DNA of 64,000 bases from CAWAHD01 sp963781785 (GTDB taxonomy: Bacteria; Planctomycetota; Planctomycetia; Isosphaerales; Isosphaeraceae). This document shows positions 48,241 to 57,866 of the stretch, in pieces. The number at the start of each line of letters is the position of its first letter. Position 1 is the stretch's first letter. The notes beneath the pieces are model-generated. The model was given only the letters and a program-made list of their open reading frames with translations. It had not been told where the DNA came from and made no database searches. The stretch covers positions 3,596,001-3,660,000 of the forward strand of contig CAWAHD010000005.1 in assembly GCA_963781785.1 (NCBI GenBank). The letters run 5' to 3'. The translations under genes and the position numbers were made by a program.

Positions 48241-48815
48241 GGCCTGGCCGGAGAGCCAACTGTAGAAGAGGGCGAGCTACGGGCGCCAGGCCGCGGCTCG
48301 CCTCGTGCACAAAAAGGGAGTGACCTGTGTTCGGCCGCCAGCTAGCCGAGCGAGGGCCAAATGCCGACTGGCCGAGCTAGGCCGGAGGCTATTGTAGAGC
48401 ACGTTGGCACAGAGCATCTCCAGCCGGCCGACCGCGCGGCCGAGCAGAGTCCGAACGATCGGATCGGCCGGCCAATCCTCGGCAAGCGCGTCGAGGTAGC
48501 GCTCTAAGACGGCAGTAGTGCGACCTTCGTTCATCGGAGGCGCCCGAGCGCACAAGTCCGGTATGGCCTTGGATCGCAACACGTCCCGTGTCCATGGGCC
48601 GCGCCCAGTTCATTGGTCGGGGTGAAGACCGATCACGGGAATCGCATCAACCTGTCGAGCAGGACCCCAAACCGTGGCCACCTGATGCGCGGGGCAGTAC
48701 CATCATGGAAATCACAGCGGGACCCCCGTCGGGGTGTGCTTACGACGTTTGGCGCGGCTCCCTACGGGGCCGACGGACGCGACATCTGCAAACTCCCCGG
48801 TGCAGTGAGGTGAAC
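48241..48815. other. intergenic region containing a sigma-factor fragment
   Basis: The 575 bp hold only the sigma-like fragment at 48396-48534 on the minus strand and the ribosome binding site of the next gene (GAGGTG before 48816). Confidence 0.45.
48396..48534 (-). pseudogene. N-terminal fragment of a planctomycete ECF-type sigma factor
   Basis: About 46 residues (TTAVLERYLDALAEDWPADP, IVRTLLGRAVGRLEMLCANV) match, from memory, the start of the common planctomycete ECF sigma family with its ERYLxxLAxDxPAxPIVRxLL pattern. The next expected blocks are absent. The rest of the open frame to 48277 is unrelated. It looks like a relic left by deletion. Confidence 0.45.
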
Positions 48816-49415
48816 ATGATCGTCCCGAATCTTTCGACGGAAGACCTGAAGAAATTGCCTCTCCGGGCGATCGTCGCCCTGGCCGCCCGCTGCGCCCGGC
48901 GGGTGGAATCCCTCAGCCTTCTGCCCGATGGCCATCCGGACAGGGATCGGTGCCGGACGGCCATCGACGGTGCGATCCGCCTGGCGGCGGACTTCGCGAG
49001 GGGCTCGCCCTGCCGGGACGTGCCCACCGTGATCCGGGATGTCGAGGCTTGTCGGGCGATCGCGCAGGGCGAGTCCATGCGCGAGACGGCGGTCGGCGCG
49101 GTCGTGTGGACGTCCCACGCGGCCGCGGCGGCGATGGAAGGCCTCGGTCTGCGCGACGAGCCGGCGGAAGTCAGCCTGATGGGCACGCGACTGCCAAACC
49201 CCTTCCCGCAACTGGCGAACTTGGCGGCCGACCTGGCGGCGCGGGACGCCTTCACTGCGGCCGTGGATGCGGCCGTCGCGGCCGGCTTCGGGGACGAGTT
49301 CATCAACGGGGCCTTGCAAGATTATCAGTCGCTCCTGAAACTCGGGCTGGGCCGCTATCCCGAGGCCGGCCAGACGATCGACCCCTCGCCGGGGGGGCCG
49401 CTCGGAGAGCTGTAG
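48816..49415 (+). CDS. conserved hypothetical protein, Ala-rich helical
   Basis: The 199-residue product starts at ATG 48816 with GAGGTG three bases upstream. The N-terminus (VPNLSTEDLKKLPLRAIVALAARCARRVE) is a motif I recall from planctomycete hypothetical proteins beginning with PLRAIVAxAARCA. The rest is helical and alanine-rich, with no catalytic motif. It may be a regulator or scaffold. It lies 65 bp before glgX on the same strand, so a common transcript is likely. Confidence 0.75.
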   Translation: MIVPNLSTEDLKKLPLRAIVALAARCARRVESLSLLPDGHPDRDRCRTAIDGAIRLAADFARGSPCRDVPTVIRDVEACRAIAQGESMRETAVGAVVWTSHAAAAAMEGLGLRDEPAEVSLMGTRLPNPFPQLANLAADLAARDAFTAAVDAAVAAGFGDEFINGALQDYQSLLKLGLGRYPEAGQTIDPSPGGPLGEL

Positions 49416-49480
49416 GCTACGATCCCTCGATTCGAGACCTCCACGATCCTCCCAGGGGCCGGCAGCGTCCGGCGATCTCC

Positions 49481-51612
49481 ATGACAGCGGAAACCGCTCT
49501 TATCGCGGCGAATCAGCAGGCACGCCGCGGTCAGGCTCATCCCCCGGCGGCGATCGTCTCCCGGTCCCAAGGAGAGATCCTGCCGCCGGGAGCCTCATGG
49601 ATCGAGGCGGAGCAAGCTTACAACTTCTCGCTCTACGCCAAGCACGCCGAGAGCGTGGTGCTGCTGCTATTCGCCGAGGACGACTTCGAGAGCCCGCTCC
49701 TGGAATTCCGCCTGGATCCGCGGGTGAACAAGACCTGGGTGATGTGGCATTGCCAGCTCGGCGGGGACGTCGGCGCGGCCCGGTACTACGCCTACCGGAT
49801 CGACGGGCCCCGCGCGGCCGGCCCGGGGATGTGGCACGCATACGATCCGGAGAAAATCCTGCTCGACCCCTGCGCGAAGGAGGTCTTCTTCCCGCCGGGG
49901 TTCGATCGCGAGGCCGCGAGGCGGCCGGGCTCGAACCTGGGGAAAGCGCCCTGGGTGTCCTGCCGCGCCGAGGTCCGGACCCCGGCCCGGTTGGCCACCG
50001 GCCGCCGCGACCTCGGCCGGATACCGCGATCATCTACGAGATGCACGTCCGCGGCTTCACGCGGAATCCCAACAGCGGCGTCCCGCCCGAGCGCAGAGGC
50101 ACGTTCGCCGGTGTGATCGACAAGATTCCCTACCTGAAGGAGTTGGGAATCACCATGGTCGAGCTGCTCCCCGTGCAGCAGTTCGACCCGCAGGAAGGCA
50201 ATTACTGGGGCTACATGCCTCTGAACTTTTTCGCGCCGCACGCCGGCTATGCGTCGGATGCCCGTGAAGCCCGCGACGAGTTCCGCACGATGGTCCGCGC
50301 CCTGCACGCGGCGGACATCCAGGTCGTCGTCGACGTCGTCTACAACCACACGGCCGAGGCAGGTCCGGACGGGCCCACTTACAGCTACCGCGGAATCGAC
50401 AACGTCTCCTTCTACCTGATGTCCGACGACCCGCGGACGATGTACCGCGACTACACCGGCTGCGGCAACACTCTGGCATGCGCCAGCATCTGCACCTGGA
50501 CGTTGATCCTCGAGAGCCTGCGCTACTGGGTGACCGAGATGCACGTCGACGGCTTCCGTTTCGACCTGGCCTCCGTGCTGGGCCGCGGTCCCGGCGGGAC
50601 GCTCGAGACCGCCGATACTTCGCTGCTGGCTGCCATCCGCGCCGACCCGGTCCTGCGCCACGTCCACCTGATCGCCGAGCCCTGGGATGCCGGCTGGGCC
50701 TATCAGCTCGGGACCCAGTTCCCCGGACCGGGTTGGTGCCAGTGGAACGGCCGGTTCCGCGATGACGTCCGCCGGTTCGTCCGCGGCGATCCCGGGCTGG
50801 TCGGGGCGCTCATGCTCCGGTTTTACGGCAGCGACGACCTGTTCCCCGATAACCCCCGCGAGGCACACCGGCCTTTCGAGACCGTGAATTACGTCACGTG
50901 CCACGACGGCTTCAGTCTCTACGACGCTGTCTCGTACAACGAGAAACGCAACTGGCCCAACGGCCACGGCAACACCGACGGGGCCACTGATAACCTGAGC
51001 TGGAACTGCGGCTGGGAAGGAGACGAGGATGTGCCCGCCGCGGTGATGGACCTGCGCCAGCGGCAGGCGAAGAACTTCTTCTGCCTCCTGATGCTGGCCA
51101 ACGGATTGCCGATGTTCGCCGCCGGCGACGAGTTCCTGCGGACTCAGCGCGGCAACAACAATCCCTACAACCAGGACAACGAGACAACCTGGCTCGACTG
51201 GTCGCGCCTCGAACGGCATGCCGACCATTTTCGCTTCGCGAAGCGGATGATCGCCTTCCGCAAGGGTCATCCGAGTCTCGGCCGCGTGTGCTTCTGGCGC
51301 GAGGATGTGCGCTGGTACGGCATCGGGCCGGACGTCGACCTGTCGCACGAATCGCACAGCCTCGCCTATTGCTTGCACGGCGCGTCCCGGGGTGACCGCG
51401 ACGTCTATGTCATGATCAACGCGTACCACGAGCCGCTCGACTTCAGCATCCAGGAGAGCCCTGCGGGCGGCTGGCGCCGTGCGATCGACACAGGGCTCGA
51501 TAGCCCCCTCGACATCGCGGACCCAGGCGAGGAGGCCGCGGTGGCCTCGCTGCGATACCGGGTCCTGCCACGCTCGGTCGTGGTCCTCGTGGGAGGAGAC
51601 GGCTCTGCGTGA
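49481..51612 (+). pseudogene. glgX: glycogen debranching enzyme GlgX (isoamylase type), one frameshift
   Basis: An N-terminal CBM48-like domain (NFSLYAKHAESVVLLLFAED) precedes a GH13 barrel. The four conserved regions are present: VVVDVVYNH (I), GFRFDLAS with the nucleophile Asp (II), LIAEPWDAG with the acid Glu (III) and VTCHDGFSLYD (IV). The end matches GlgX/TreX (DEFLRTQRGNNNPYNQDNE). The frame changes once near 49950, between NLGKAP and GVLPRRGPD. Total length, about 710 residues, is normal. It removes alpha-1,6 branches from glycogen. ATG is at 49481. Confidence 0.9.
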
Positions 51613-51695
51613 CGACCCGGTGGAATGGATAGCCCGGCGGGCTCGTTCGCTCCCGTTCCACCATTGCGAACCCAACCCAAGGAGAACCGATCGTC

Positions 51696-52148
51696 ATGAC
51701 TATCGGATAGGACCGACCGCTCTAGGCGCTGCCCTTCGATCATCGGGGGACGTTCCCAAAGAATATGTTCGGCTGGCACGGGACGCTGACCGCCGCACAG
51801 GCCGGGCAGATCACCGCCATGAAGCTCGTCATCTACGATGGCTTCAAGGAAGGATTGTCGGACTACCTGCATGCTCGTGGCCGCAGCCACTTCATGTTCG
51901 AACTGCTGGTGCCCCCGACGCCAGGGCAGCTCAGCCGATCCGGCGGCGACAAGAAGGATTACGATCGGGGCCTTCGGCCCGGGCTGATGGTGCAGGCGAT
52001 CACGGAGCTGCAGGCCACGGGGACCGAGCCGGATGTCTGGAAGGAGGTTGCAGTATCATATCGTGGGGCACTGGTTTTACATCGCCCCGGACGAGGTGAA
52101 CTCTCGCGCCGTCCTCGCCGTCTCGAGATCTTGTTCACGCTGCAATAA
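51696..52148 (+). pseudogene. DUF2090 domain protein, decayed: two in-frame TAG codons, internal deletion, lost 3' end
   Basis: AAGGAG precedes ATG 51696. In one frame the text reads MTIG, TAG, DRPL, TAG, ALPFDHRGTFPKNMFGWHGTL. Homologues as I remember them read YDRPLYxLPFDHRG, so both TAG codons stand at tyrosine positions. The part GWHGTLTAAQ to YDGFKEG is followed directly by LSDYLHARGRSHFMFELLVPP, though about 100 residues usually separate these. The last recognisable block is LRPGLMVQAITELQATGTEP, DVWK; afterwards the sequence is unrelated. The family is linked to inositol and sugar-acid catabolism (IolC-related). It is probably a pseudogene. Confidence 0.7.
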
Positions 52149-52380
52149 TCCGACGCCACGAGCGCCGGACCGCTCCTGATCCCGCCGCTGGCTGGATGAG
52201 AAAACATTGGCTCGCGGTCATTGACGACAGACTGAGCAGGCCGCTAACATGTTGGTTGATTCACTCGCGACGGGTGAACCGGAATGGCTATGGCGGCCTC
52301 ATCACGCGAACCAGCGCGTGGGGGGCTTTTTTCATGCGCATCGGCGAACGGGCAAGCGCGCAGCCCTTGGGAGTGTTACC

Positions 52381-53613
52381 ATGGCGACGACAGGAGTCGA
52401 TCCGCAGCCTCCACAAGGCGATCAGGGCGTTCAGCGGCCGAATCCGCCAGCCGTGGACGTCCCCGCCGCCACGGGCCGGCCTCCCGAGCAGGCGGTCGTG
52501 CGGACCGCCGAGAAGTCGCGGTCTGGCCCGCGGAGACGGGGATGGGCGAGGACCATTCGACGAGGGCTAGTGGGCGCGGCGCTGTTGGTCGTCGCGGCCT
52601 TCGCCTACCTCCTATGGCAATCCTCTCTGCCCGAGAAGCTGCCGAACGGATTCGCCAGCAGCAACGGGCGCATCGAGGCGACGGAGGTCGATGTGGCCAC
52701 GAAGCTCTCGGGCCGCATCCTTGACGAACTGGTGGATGAGGGGAACTTCGTAACCGCCGGTCAAGTCGTCGCCCACATGGACGTCGAGTCGCTGCAAGCC
52801 CAACGCCGGGAAGCTGTGGCCAAGCTCGGTATGGCGAAAAGCGACGTAGACACGGCGCGAAGCACGCTGGCGCAGCGCGAGAGCGAGAAGGCGGCAGCGC
52901 AGTCCGTGGTCGCACAGCGCGAGGCCGAACATGACCTCGCGACCAAGAATCTCGCCCGCGGGCAGGAGCTGGTCAAGACAGGGGCCATGTCGAAAGAGGA
53001 CTTGGACACCCGACGTTCCAATCTCTTCAGCGCCAAGGCGGCCGTCGATTCCGCGAAAGCGAACGTGGCGGCAGCGGATGCCGCCATCGCCACGGCCAAG
53101 TCGCTCATTATCGCAGCAGGGGCAAATGTCGCATCCGCCCAGGCGACGATCGAACGAATCCAGGCGGACATCAACGACAGCATCTTGAAGGCGCCGCGCG
53201 ACGGCCGCGTGCAGTACCGTGTCGCGCAGCCCGGTGAAGTGCTGAGCGCTGGCGGCAAAGTGCTGAACATGGTCGACCTCGGCGACGTCTACATGACCTT
53301 CTTCCTGCCTACGGACTGGGCCGGCCGGGTCAAACTGGGGGCCGACGTCCGGCTGGTGCTCGATGCCGCTCCGCAGTACGTGATCCCGGCGCGCACGACC
53401 TTCGTTGCGGATGTCGCCCAGTTCACGCCCAAGACGGTGGAGACGGCCGAGGAGCGGCAGAAGCTGACGTTCCGGATCAAGGCACACATCGATCCGGATC
53501 TCCTCAGGAAGTACGTCCGCGACGTCAAGACCGGGTTGCCGGGAGTGGCTTACGTGCAGCTTGACCCCCAAGCCAAATGGCCCGCCCACCTCCAGGTGAG
53601 GCTTCCGGAGTAA
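52381..53613 (+). CDS. HlyD-family membrane fusion protein
   Basis: The 410-residue protein has a cytoplasmic basic N-terminus, one transmembrane helix at about 61-79, a biotinyl/lipoyl half (GRIEATEVDVATKLSGRILD), a long coiled coil (QAQRREAVAKLGMAKSDVDT to QATIERIQADIND) and the second lipoyl half with KAPRDGRVQYRVAQPGEVL, then a beta-barrel. It is of the YhiI/EmrA type that links inner-membrane ABC exporters to the outer membrane. ATG at 52381 has GGGAG eight bases upstream. It leads the RbbA/YhhJ-like genes. Confidence 0.9.
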   Translation: MATTGVDPQPPQGDQGVQRPNPPAVDVPAATGRPPEQAVVRTAEKSRSGPRRRGWARTIRRGLVGAALLVVAAFAYLLWQSSLPEKLPNGFASSNGRIEATEVDVATKLSGRILDELVDEGNFVTAGQVVAHMDVESLQAQRREAVAKLGMAKSDVDTARSTLAQRESEKAAAQSVVAQREAEHDLATKNLARGQELVKTGAMSKEDLDTRRSNLFSAKAAVDSAKANVAAADAAIATAKSLIIAAGANVASAQATIERIQADINDSILKAPRDGRVQYRVAQPGEVLSAGGKVLNMVDLGDVYMTFFLPTDWAGRVKLGADVRLVLDAAPQYVIPARTTFVADVAQFTPKTVETAEERQKLTFRIKAHIDPDLLRKYVRDVKTGLPGVAYVQLDPQAKWPAHLQVRLPE

Positions 53614-53617
53614 GTCC

Positions 53618-53791
53618 ATGACCGCACCCTGCAAACCGCGCGTAGGACTCGCGCTGGGCAGCGGCTCCGCCCGCGGCTGGGCGCACATCGGGGTCATCCG
53701 CGCTCTGGAACAGGCTGGCATTCGTCCGGATTATGTGTGTGGGACATCGATCGGCGCGTTGCTTGCCGAGCTCAATCATGAAGCACCGTGA
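53618..53791 (+). pseudogene. truncated patatin-like phospholipase (57 codons)
   Basis: From ATG 53618, four bases after the HlyD stop, the frame reads VGLALGSGSARGWAHIGVIR, ALEQAGIRPDYVCGTSIGALL and ends at TGA 53789-53791. The G-rich oxyanion loop and the nucleophile GTSIG of patatin/RssA-type enzymes are present, but the Asp of the dyad and the rest of the domain are missing. It is too short to be active. It lies between two exporter genes and overlaps the start of the next. Confidence 0.75.
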
Positions 53792-56687
53792 ACCCGATGG
53801 TGTCGTCATGACGACCCGTGACCCCGCCGCCTTCGTCGGCCGGTTCGATCGGGCGCCGGTGGCCCGATTGACGGACGTTAGCCTGCGGTACGGGGAGACA
53901 GCCGCCCTCGATGCCGTCAGCCTTGATCTGCCGGCCGGCTGCATGGTCGGGCTGATCGGCCCGGATGGCGTAGGCAAGTCCAGTCTGCTGGCACTGGTCG
54001 CCGGCGCCCGCCAAATCCAGCGGGGGCAGGTCGAGGTGCTCGGCGGCGACATGGCCGACGCGGGCTTTCGACGGGCGGCCTGCCCGCGCATCGCCTACAT
54101 GCCGCAGGGGCTCGGCAAGAACCTGTACCCGACTTTGTCGGTCTTCGAGAACACCGACTTCTTCGCCCGGCTGTTCGGCCAGGGACGAGCGGAGCGCCAC
54201 CGCCGCATCGCCGAGCTGCTGGACAGCATCGGGCTGGGGCCCTTCCCCGACCGGCCGGCCGGCAAGCTGTCCGGCGGCATGAAGCAGAAGCTGTGCCTGT
54301 GCTGCGCCCTGATCCACGACCCGGACCTGCTGATCCTCGACGAGCCGACCACGGGCGTCGATCCTCTGTCCCGCCGCCAGTTCTGGGAGCTGATCGACCG
54401 CATCCGGGCCGACCGGCAGGGCATGAGCGTCTTGGTGGCAACCGCCTACATGGAGGAGGCCGCCCAGTTCGACTGGCTGGTGGCCATGGACGCCGGCCGC
54501 GTGCTCGCCGCCGGCACGCCAGCGGAGTTGCTGTCGCGCACCGGGGCCCGGGACCTGGACTCGGCCTTCATCGCCTTGCTGCCGGAGGAGAAGCGCCGCG
54601 GCCACCAGCAGATCGTGATCCCCCCGCGCCCGGCGGACAATGAGGTGGTCATCGAGGCGAACGGCTTGACCCAACGGTTCGGCACTTTCGTCGCGGTCGA
54701 TCACGTCGACTTCCGGATCGAGCGGGGGGAGATCTTCGGCTTTCTCGGCGCCAACGGCTGCGGCAAATCGACGACCATGAAGATGCTGTGCGGCCTGCTG
54801 CCGCCCAGCGAGGGGCAGGCCTGGTTGTTGGGCGAATCGGTCGATGCCAATGACATCGCCATCCGCCGCAAGGTCGGCTACATGTCGCAGGCCTTCTCGC
54901 TCTACTCCGAGCTGACGGTGCGGCAGAACTTGGTCCTGCACGCCCAGCTCTTTGATGTGCCCAAGACCGAGATCCCAGGGCGCGTCGAAGAGACGGCCGC
55001 GCGGTTCGGCCTCGATCCGATCATGGACGCGCTGCCCGAATCGCTCCCCCTCGGACAACGGCAGCGCCTGCAGCTAGCCGTGGCGCTGATCCACCGGCCC
55101 GACCTGCTGATCCTCGACGAGCCGACCTCGGGGGTGGATCCGGTTGCCCGGGACGGCTTCTGGGAGCACCTGATCGAGCTCTCCCGTCGGGATAAGGTCA
55201 CCATCTTCGTCTCCACCCACTTCATCAACGAGGCCCAGCGCTGCGACCGCATCTCGCTGATGAGCGCGGGGAAGGTGCTAGTCATCGACACGCCGGACGG
55301 GGTGGTCGCGGGGCGGCAGGCGGCGACGTTGGAGGCTGCGTTCATCGGCTACCTGGAAGAGGCGGAGGCGAAAAAAAAGGCCGCCGAGCCGGCACCAGCG
55401 CCGCAAGCCACGCCGGCCGAGGTGGGTGGGGCCTCGAAGTCCGACCACGGCCCGGCCAGCACCGGCTCCTGGTTCAGCCTCCAGCGGATGCTGGCTTGCA
55501 GCTACCGCGAGCTGGTGGAGCTGACCCGCGACCCGATCCGCATGACGATGGCCGGCCTGGGGACCGTGCTCCTGATGTTCATCATGGGCTACGGCATCAG
55601 CCTGGACGTGGAGCACCTGAAATACGCCGTCCTCGACCGCGACCAGACGACCGTCAGCCGCGACTACCTGATCAACATTAAGGGATCGAGCCGGTATTTT
55701 ACTGAGCGGCCGCCGGTCGCCGACTACCACGAACTCGATCGGCGCATGCGATCGGGGGAACTGAGCATGGTCATCGAGATCCCCCCCGGCTTCGGTCGCG
55801 ACACGGAGCGCAGGCTGAATGGCGCGCTAGCGGCCGGGAACGCGGGTGGGCAGCCCGGCGCCGGCGTTGGGCGGCTCAACCCGGTCGCGATCGGTGTCTG
55901 GGTCGACGGCTCCATGCCGACGCGCGGCGAAACGATTCGGGGATACGTGCAGCAGATGCACCTCTTCTGGCTGCAGGAAACGGCCCGGCGCCAGCTCGGT
56001 CAGCGCCAGCAACTCGGCCTGGGTCAGCGCCAACTGGTCACCCCCGCCACGATCGAGCTGCGCTATCGCTACAACCCCGACGTCAAGAGCCTGCCGGCGA
56101 TGGTGCCGGCCGTGATCCCGATCCTGCTGCTCCTGATCCCGGCGATGCTGGCGACGCTGTCGGTGGTCCGCGAGAAGGACCTCGGCTCGATCATCAACTT
56201 TTACGTCACGCCGACAACGCGCCTGGAGTTCCTGCTGGGTAAGCAGCTCCCCTACGTGGTCCTGGGGATGCTCAACTTCCTGATGATGACGGTGCTCGCG
56301 GTGACCATCATGGGCGTGCCGCTGAAGGGGGATTTCTGGGCCGCGGCTGCTGGCGCTCTGCTCTACGTCAGTTGCACCACCGGGATCGGGCTGTTCGTCT
56401 CGACCCTCACGCGCACCCAGGTGGCGGCATTGTTCGCGACGACCGTCATCACATTGATCCCCGCCTCGAATTTTTGCGGTCTCATCGACCCGGTTTCTTC
56501 CCTGGAGGGCTTCGGTCGTCTGACCGGGGAGATTTACCCCACCAGCTATTACATGACGATCTCCCGCGGCACCTTCAACAAGTCGCTGGGCTTTGCCGCC
56601 CTGTACGCCTCGTACGTCCCCCTGCTCATCACCATCCCGGTGATGATCGGGCTGAGCGTGGCCTTTCTGAAGAAACAGGAGAACTGA
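53778..56687 (+). CDS. rbbA: RbbA-type ABC transporter: two ATPase domains fused to an ABC-2 permease
   Basis: The 969-residue fusion has nucleotide-binding domain 1 with GPDGVGKSS at 61-69, LSGGMKQKL and LLILDEPTTGVDP. Domain 2 has GANGCGKST near 325, a degenerate signature LPLGQRQRL and LLILDEPTSGVDP. A linker rich in Ala/Pro/Lys (560-590) follows, then a membrane part with helices near 595 and 775-930 (IPILLLLIPAMLATLSVVRE, LNFLMMTVLAVTIMG, LYVSCTTGIGLFVSTL). This is the RbbA/YhiH architecture. Start could be 53778 or 53808. The gene overlaps the patatin stump by 14 bases, and the HlyD gene precedes it in the same operon. Confidence 0.9.
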   Translation: MKHREPDGVVMTTRDPAAFVGRFDRAPVARLTDVSLRYGETAALDAVSLDLPAGCMVGLIGPDGVGKSSLLALVAGARQIQRGQVEVLGGDMADAGFRRAACPRIAYMPQGLGKNLYPTLSVFENTDFFARLFGQGRAERHRRIAELLDSIGLGPFPDRPAGKLSGGMKQKLCLCCALIHDPDLLILDEPTTGVDPLSRRQFWELIDRIRADRQGMSVLVATAYMEEAAQFDWLVAMDAGRVLAAGTPAELLSRTGARDLDSAFIALLPEEKRRGHQQIVIPPRPADNEVVIEANGLTQRFGTFVAVDHVDFRIERGEIFGFLGANGCGKSTTMKMLCGLLPPSEGQAWLLGESVDANDIAIRRKVGYMSQAFSLYSELTVRQNLVLHAQLFDVPKTEIPGRVEETAARFGLDPIMDALPESLPLGQRQRLQLAVALIHRPDLLILDEPTSGVDPVARDGFWEHLIELSRRDKVTIFVSTHFINEAQRCDRISLMSAGKVLVIDTPDGVVAGRQAATLEAAFIGYLEEAEAKKKAAEPAPAPQATPAEVGGASKSDHGPASTGSWFSLQRMLACSYRELVELTRDPIRMTMAGLGTVLLMFIMGYGISLDVEHLKYAVLDRDQTTVSRDYLINIKGSSRYFTERPPVADYHELDRRMRSGELSMVIEIPPGFGRDTERRLNGALAAGNAGGQPGAGVGRLNPVAIGVWVDGSMPTRGETIRGYVQQMHLFWLQETARRQLGQRQQLGLGQRQLVTPATIELRYRYNPDVKSLPAMVPAVIPILLLLIPAMLATLSVVREKDLGSIINFYVTPTTRLEFLLGKQLPYVVLGMLNFLMMTVLAVTIMGVPLKGDFWAAAAGALLYVSCTTGIGLFVSTLTRTQVAALFATTVITLIPASNFCGLIDPVSSLEGFGRLTGEIYPTSYYMTISRGTFNKSLGFAALYASYVPLLITIPVMIGLSVAFLKKQEN

Positions 56688-56690
56688 GCC

Positions 56691-57812
56691 ATGCGGGCTA
56701 GTAACATCCTGCACTTGGGCGTCAAGGAATTGTGGAGCCTGGCTCGCGACCCCATCATGCTGGTGCTGATCGCGTTCGCGTTCACCGTCGTGATCTATTC
56801 GTGCGCGACCGGGTTACCGGACACGCTCCACAAGGCCCCCATCTCCATCGTGGACGAGGACCAGTCGGTCCTGTCGCAGCGGATCGTGAACGCCTTTCAG
56901 CCGCCGCTATTTGTGCCGCCGAAGCTGGTGACGCGGGAGGAGATGGACGCCCGGATGGACGCCGGGCAGGACACGTTCGCCCTCAACATCCCCCCCAGGT
57001 TCCAGGAGGACGTGCTGGCCGGTGCGCGCGCCACGATCCAGCTCAATACCGACGCGACCCGCGTCGGCCAGGCGTTCAGTGGCAGCGGCTACGTGCAGAC
57101 GATTGTAATGGGCGAGGTGGAGTCATGGCTGCAGCGCTACCGGAGCAACTTCAGTCCGCCGGTGAACATCGAGGAGCGCGTGCGGTTCAACGCCAACCTG
57201 AGCCGGTCCTGGTTCGGCGCCGTGATATCGCTGATCGACCAGATCACCATGCTGGGGGTCCTGCTCACCGGCGCCGCGCTGATCCGGGAGCGCGAGCGGG
57301 GCACGGTCGAGCACCTGCTGGTGATGCCGGTGACCCCCTTCGAGATCATGACGAGCAAAGTCTGGTCGATGGGGCTGGTAGTGCTGGTCACCTCCACTCT
57401 CTCTATGAGGTTAGTCGTGGAGGACTGGCTGGCGGTCCCGATCCAGGGTTCAATCCCCTTGTTCGTATGCGGCGCGGCGCTCCACCTGTTCGCCGTCACG
57501 TCGCTGGGCATGTTCCTGGCCACCTTCGCTCGGACGATGCCGCAGTTCGCCCTGCTCATGATCATGGTGCTGCTGCCCTTGCAGGTGCTTGACGGCGGTT
57601 TGACCCCGCGCGAGAGCATGCCGGAGTTTGTTCAGCAGATCATGCTGGCGGCGCCCACCACCCATTTCGTCATGCTAGCCCAGGGCATTCTGTACCGGGG
57701 CGCGGACCTGAGCGCCGTCTGGCCGCAACTCCTCGCCCTGGCCCTGATCGGGACCGTCCTCTTCAGTATCGCCCTCGCGCGCTTCCGCAAGACCATCGGG
57801 ACCATGGCGTGA
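56691..57812 (+). CDS. ABC-2 type permease (YhhJ-like)
   Basis: The 373-residue protein has an N-terminal helix (IMLVLIAFAFTVVIYSC), a large periplasmic domain (about 45-200, including FQPPLFVPPKLVTREEMDAR) and a C-terminal group of helices (MLGVLLTGAALIRERERGTVEHLLVMP, the ABC-2 signature, followed by several more). It starts three bases after the rbbA stop with GGAG eight bases upstream, so the two are coupled. It is the second half-transporter partner for RbbA and HlyD in this drug or lipid exporter type. Confidence 0.9.
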   Translation: MRASNILHLGVKELWSLARDPIMLVLIAFAFTVVIYSCATGLPDTLHKAPISIVDEDQSVLSQRIVNAFQPPLFVPPKLVTREEMDARMDAGQDTFALNIPPRFQEDVLAGARATIQLNTDATRVGQAFSGSGYVQTIVMGEVESWLQRYRSNFSPPVNIEERVRFNANLSRSWFGAVISLIDQITMLGVLLTGAALIRERERGTVEHLLVMPVTPFEIMTSKVWSMGLVVLVTSTLSMRLVVEDWLAVPIQGSIPLFVCGAALHLFAVTSLGMFLATFARTMPQFALLMIMVLLPLQVLDGGLTPRESMPEFVQQIMLAAPTTHFVMLAQGILYRGADLSAVWPQLLALALIGTVLFSIALARFRKTIGTMA

Positions 57813-57866
57813 GCGTCGCCGTAGAGCTCAGGCACGGGAGTAAACGACGCAAAGGACCCGATTCCG

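Noticed and set aside
49792..51675. Long open frame on the minus strand opposite glgX (about 625 codons)
   Set aside because: Antisense of glgX with Val/Asp/Arg-rich composition and no family motif.
53772..55058. Long open frame on the minus strand opposite the rbbA-type gene
   Set aside because: Antisense to intact ATPase domains, no motif of its own.
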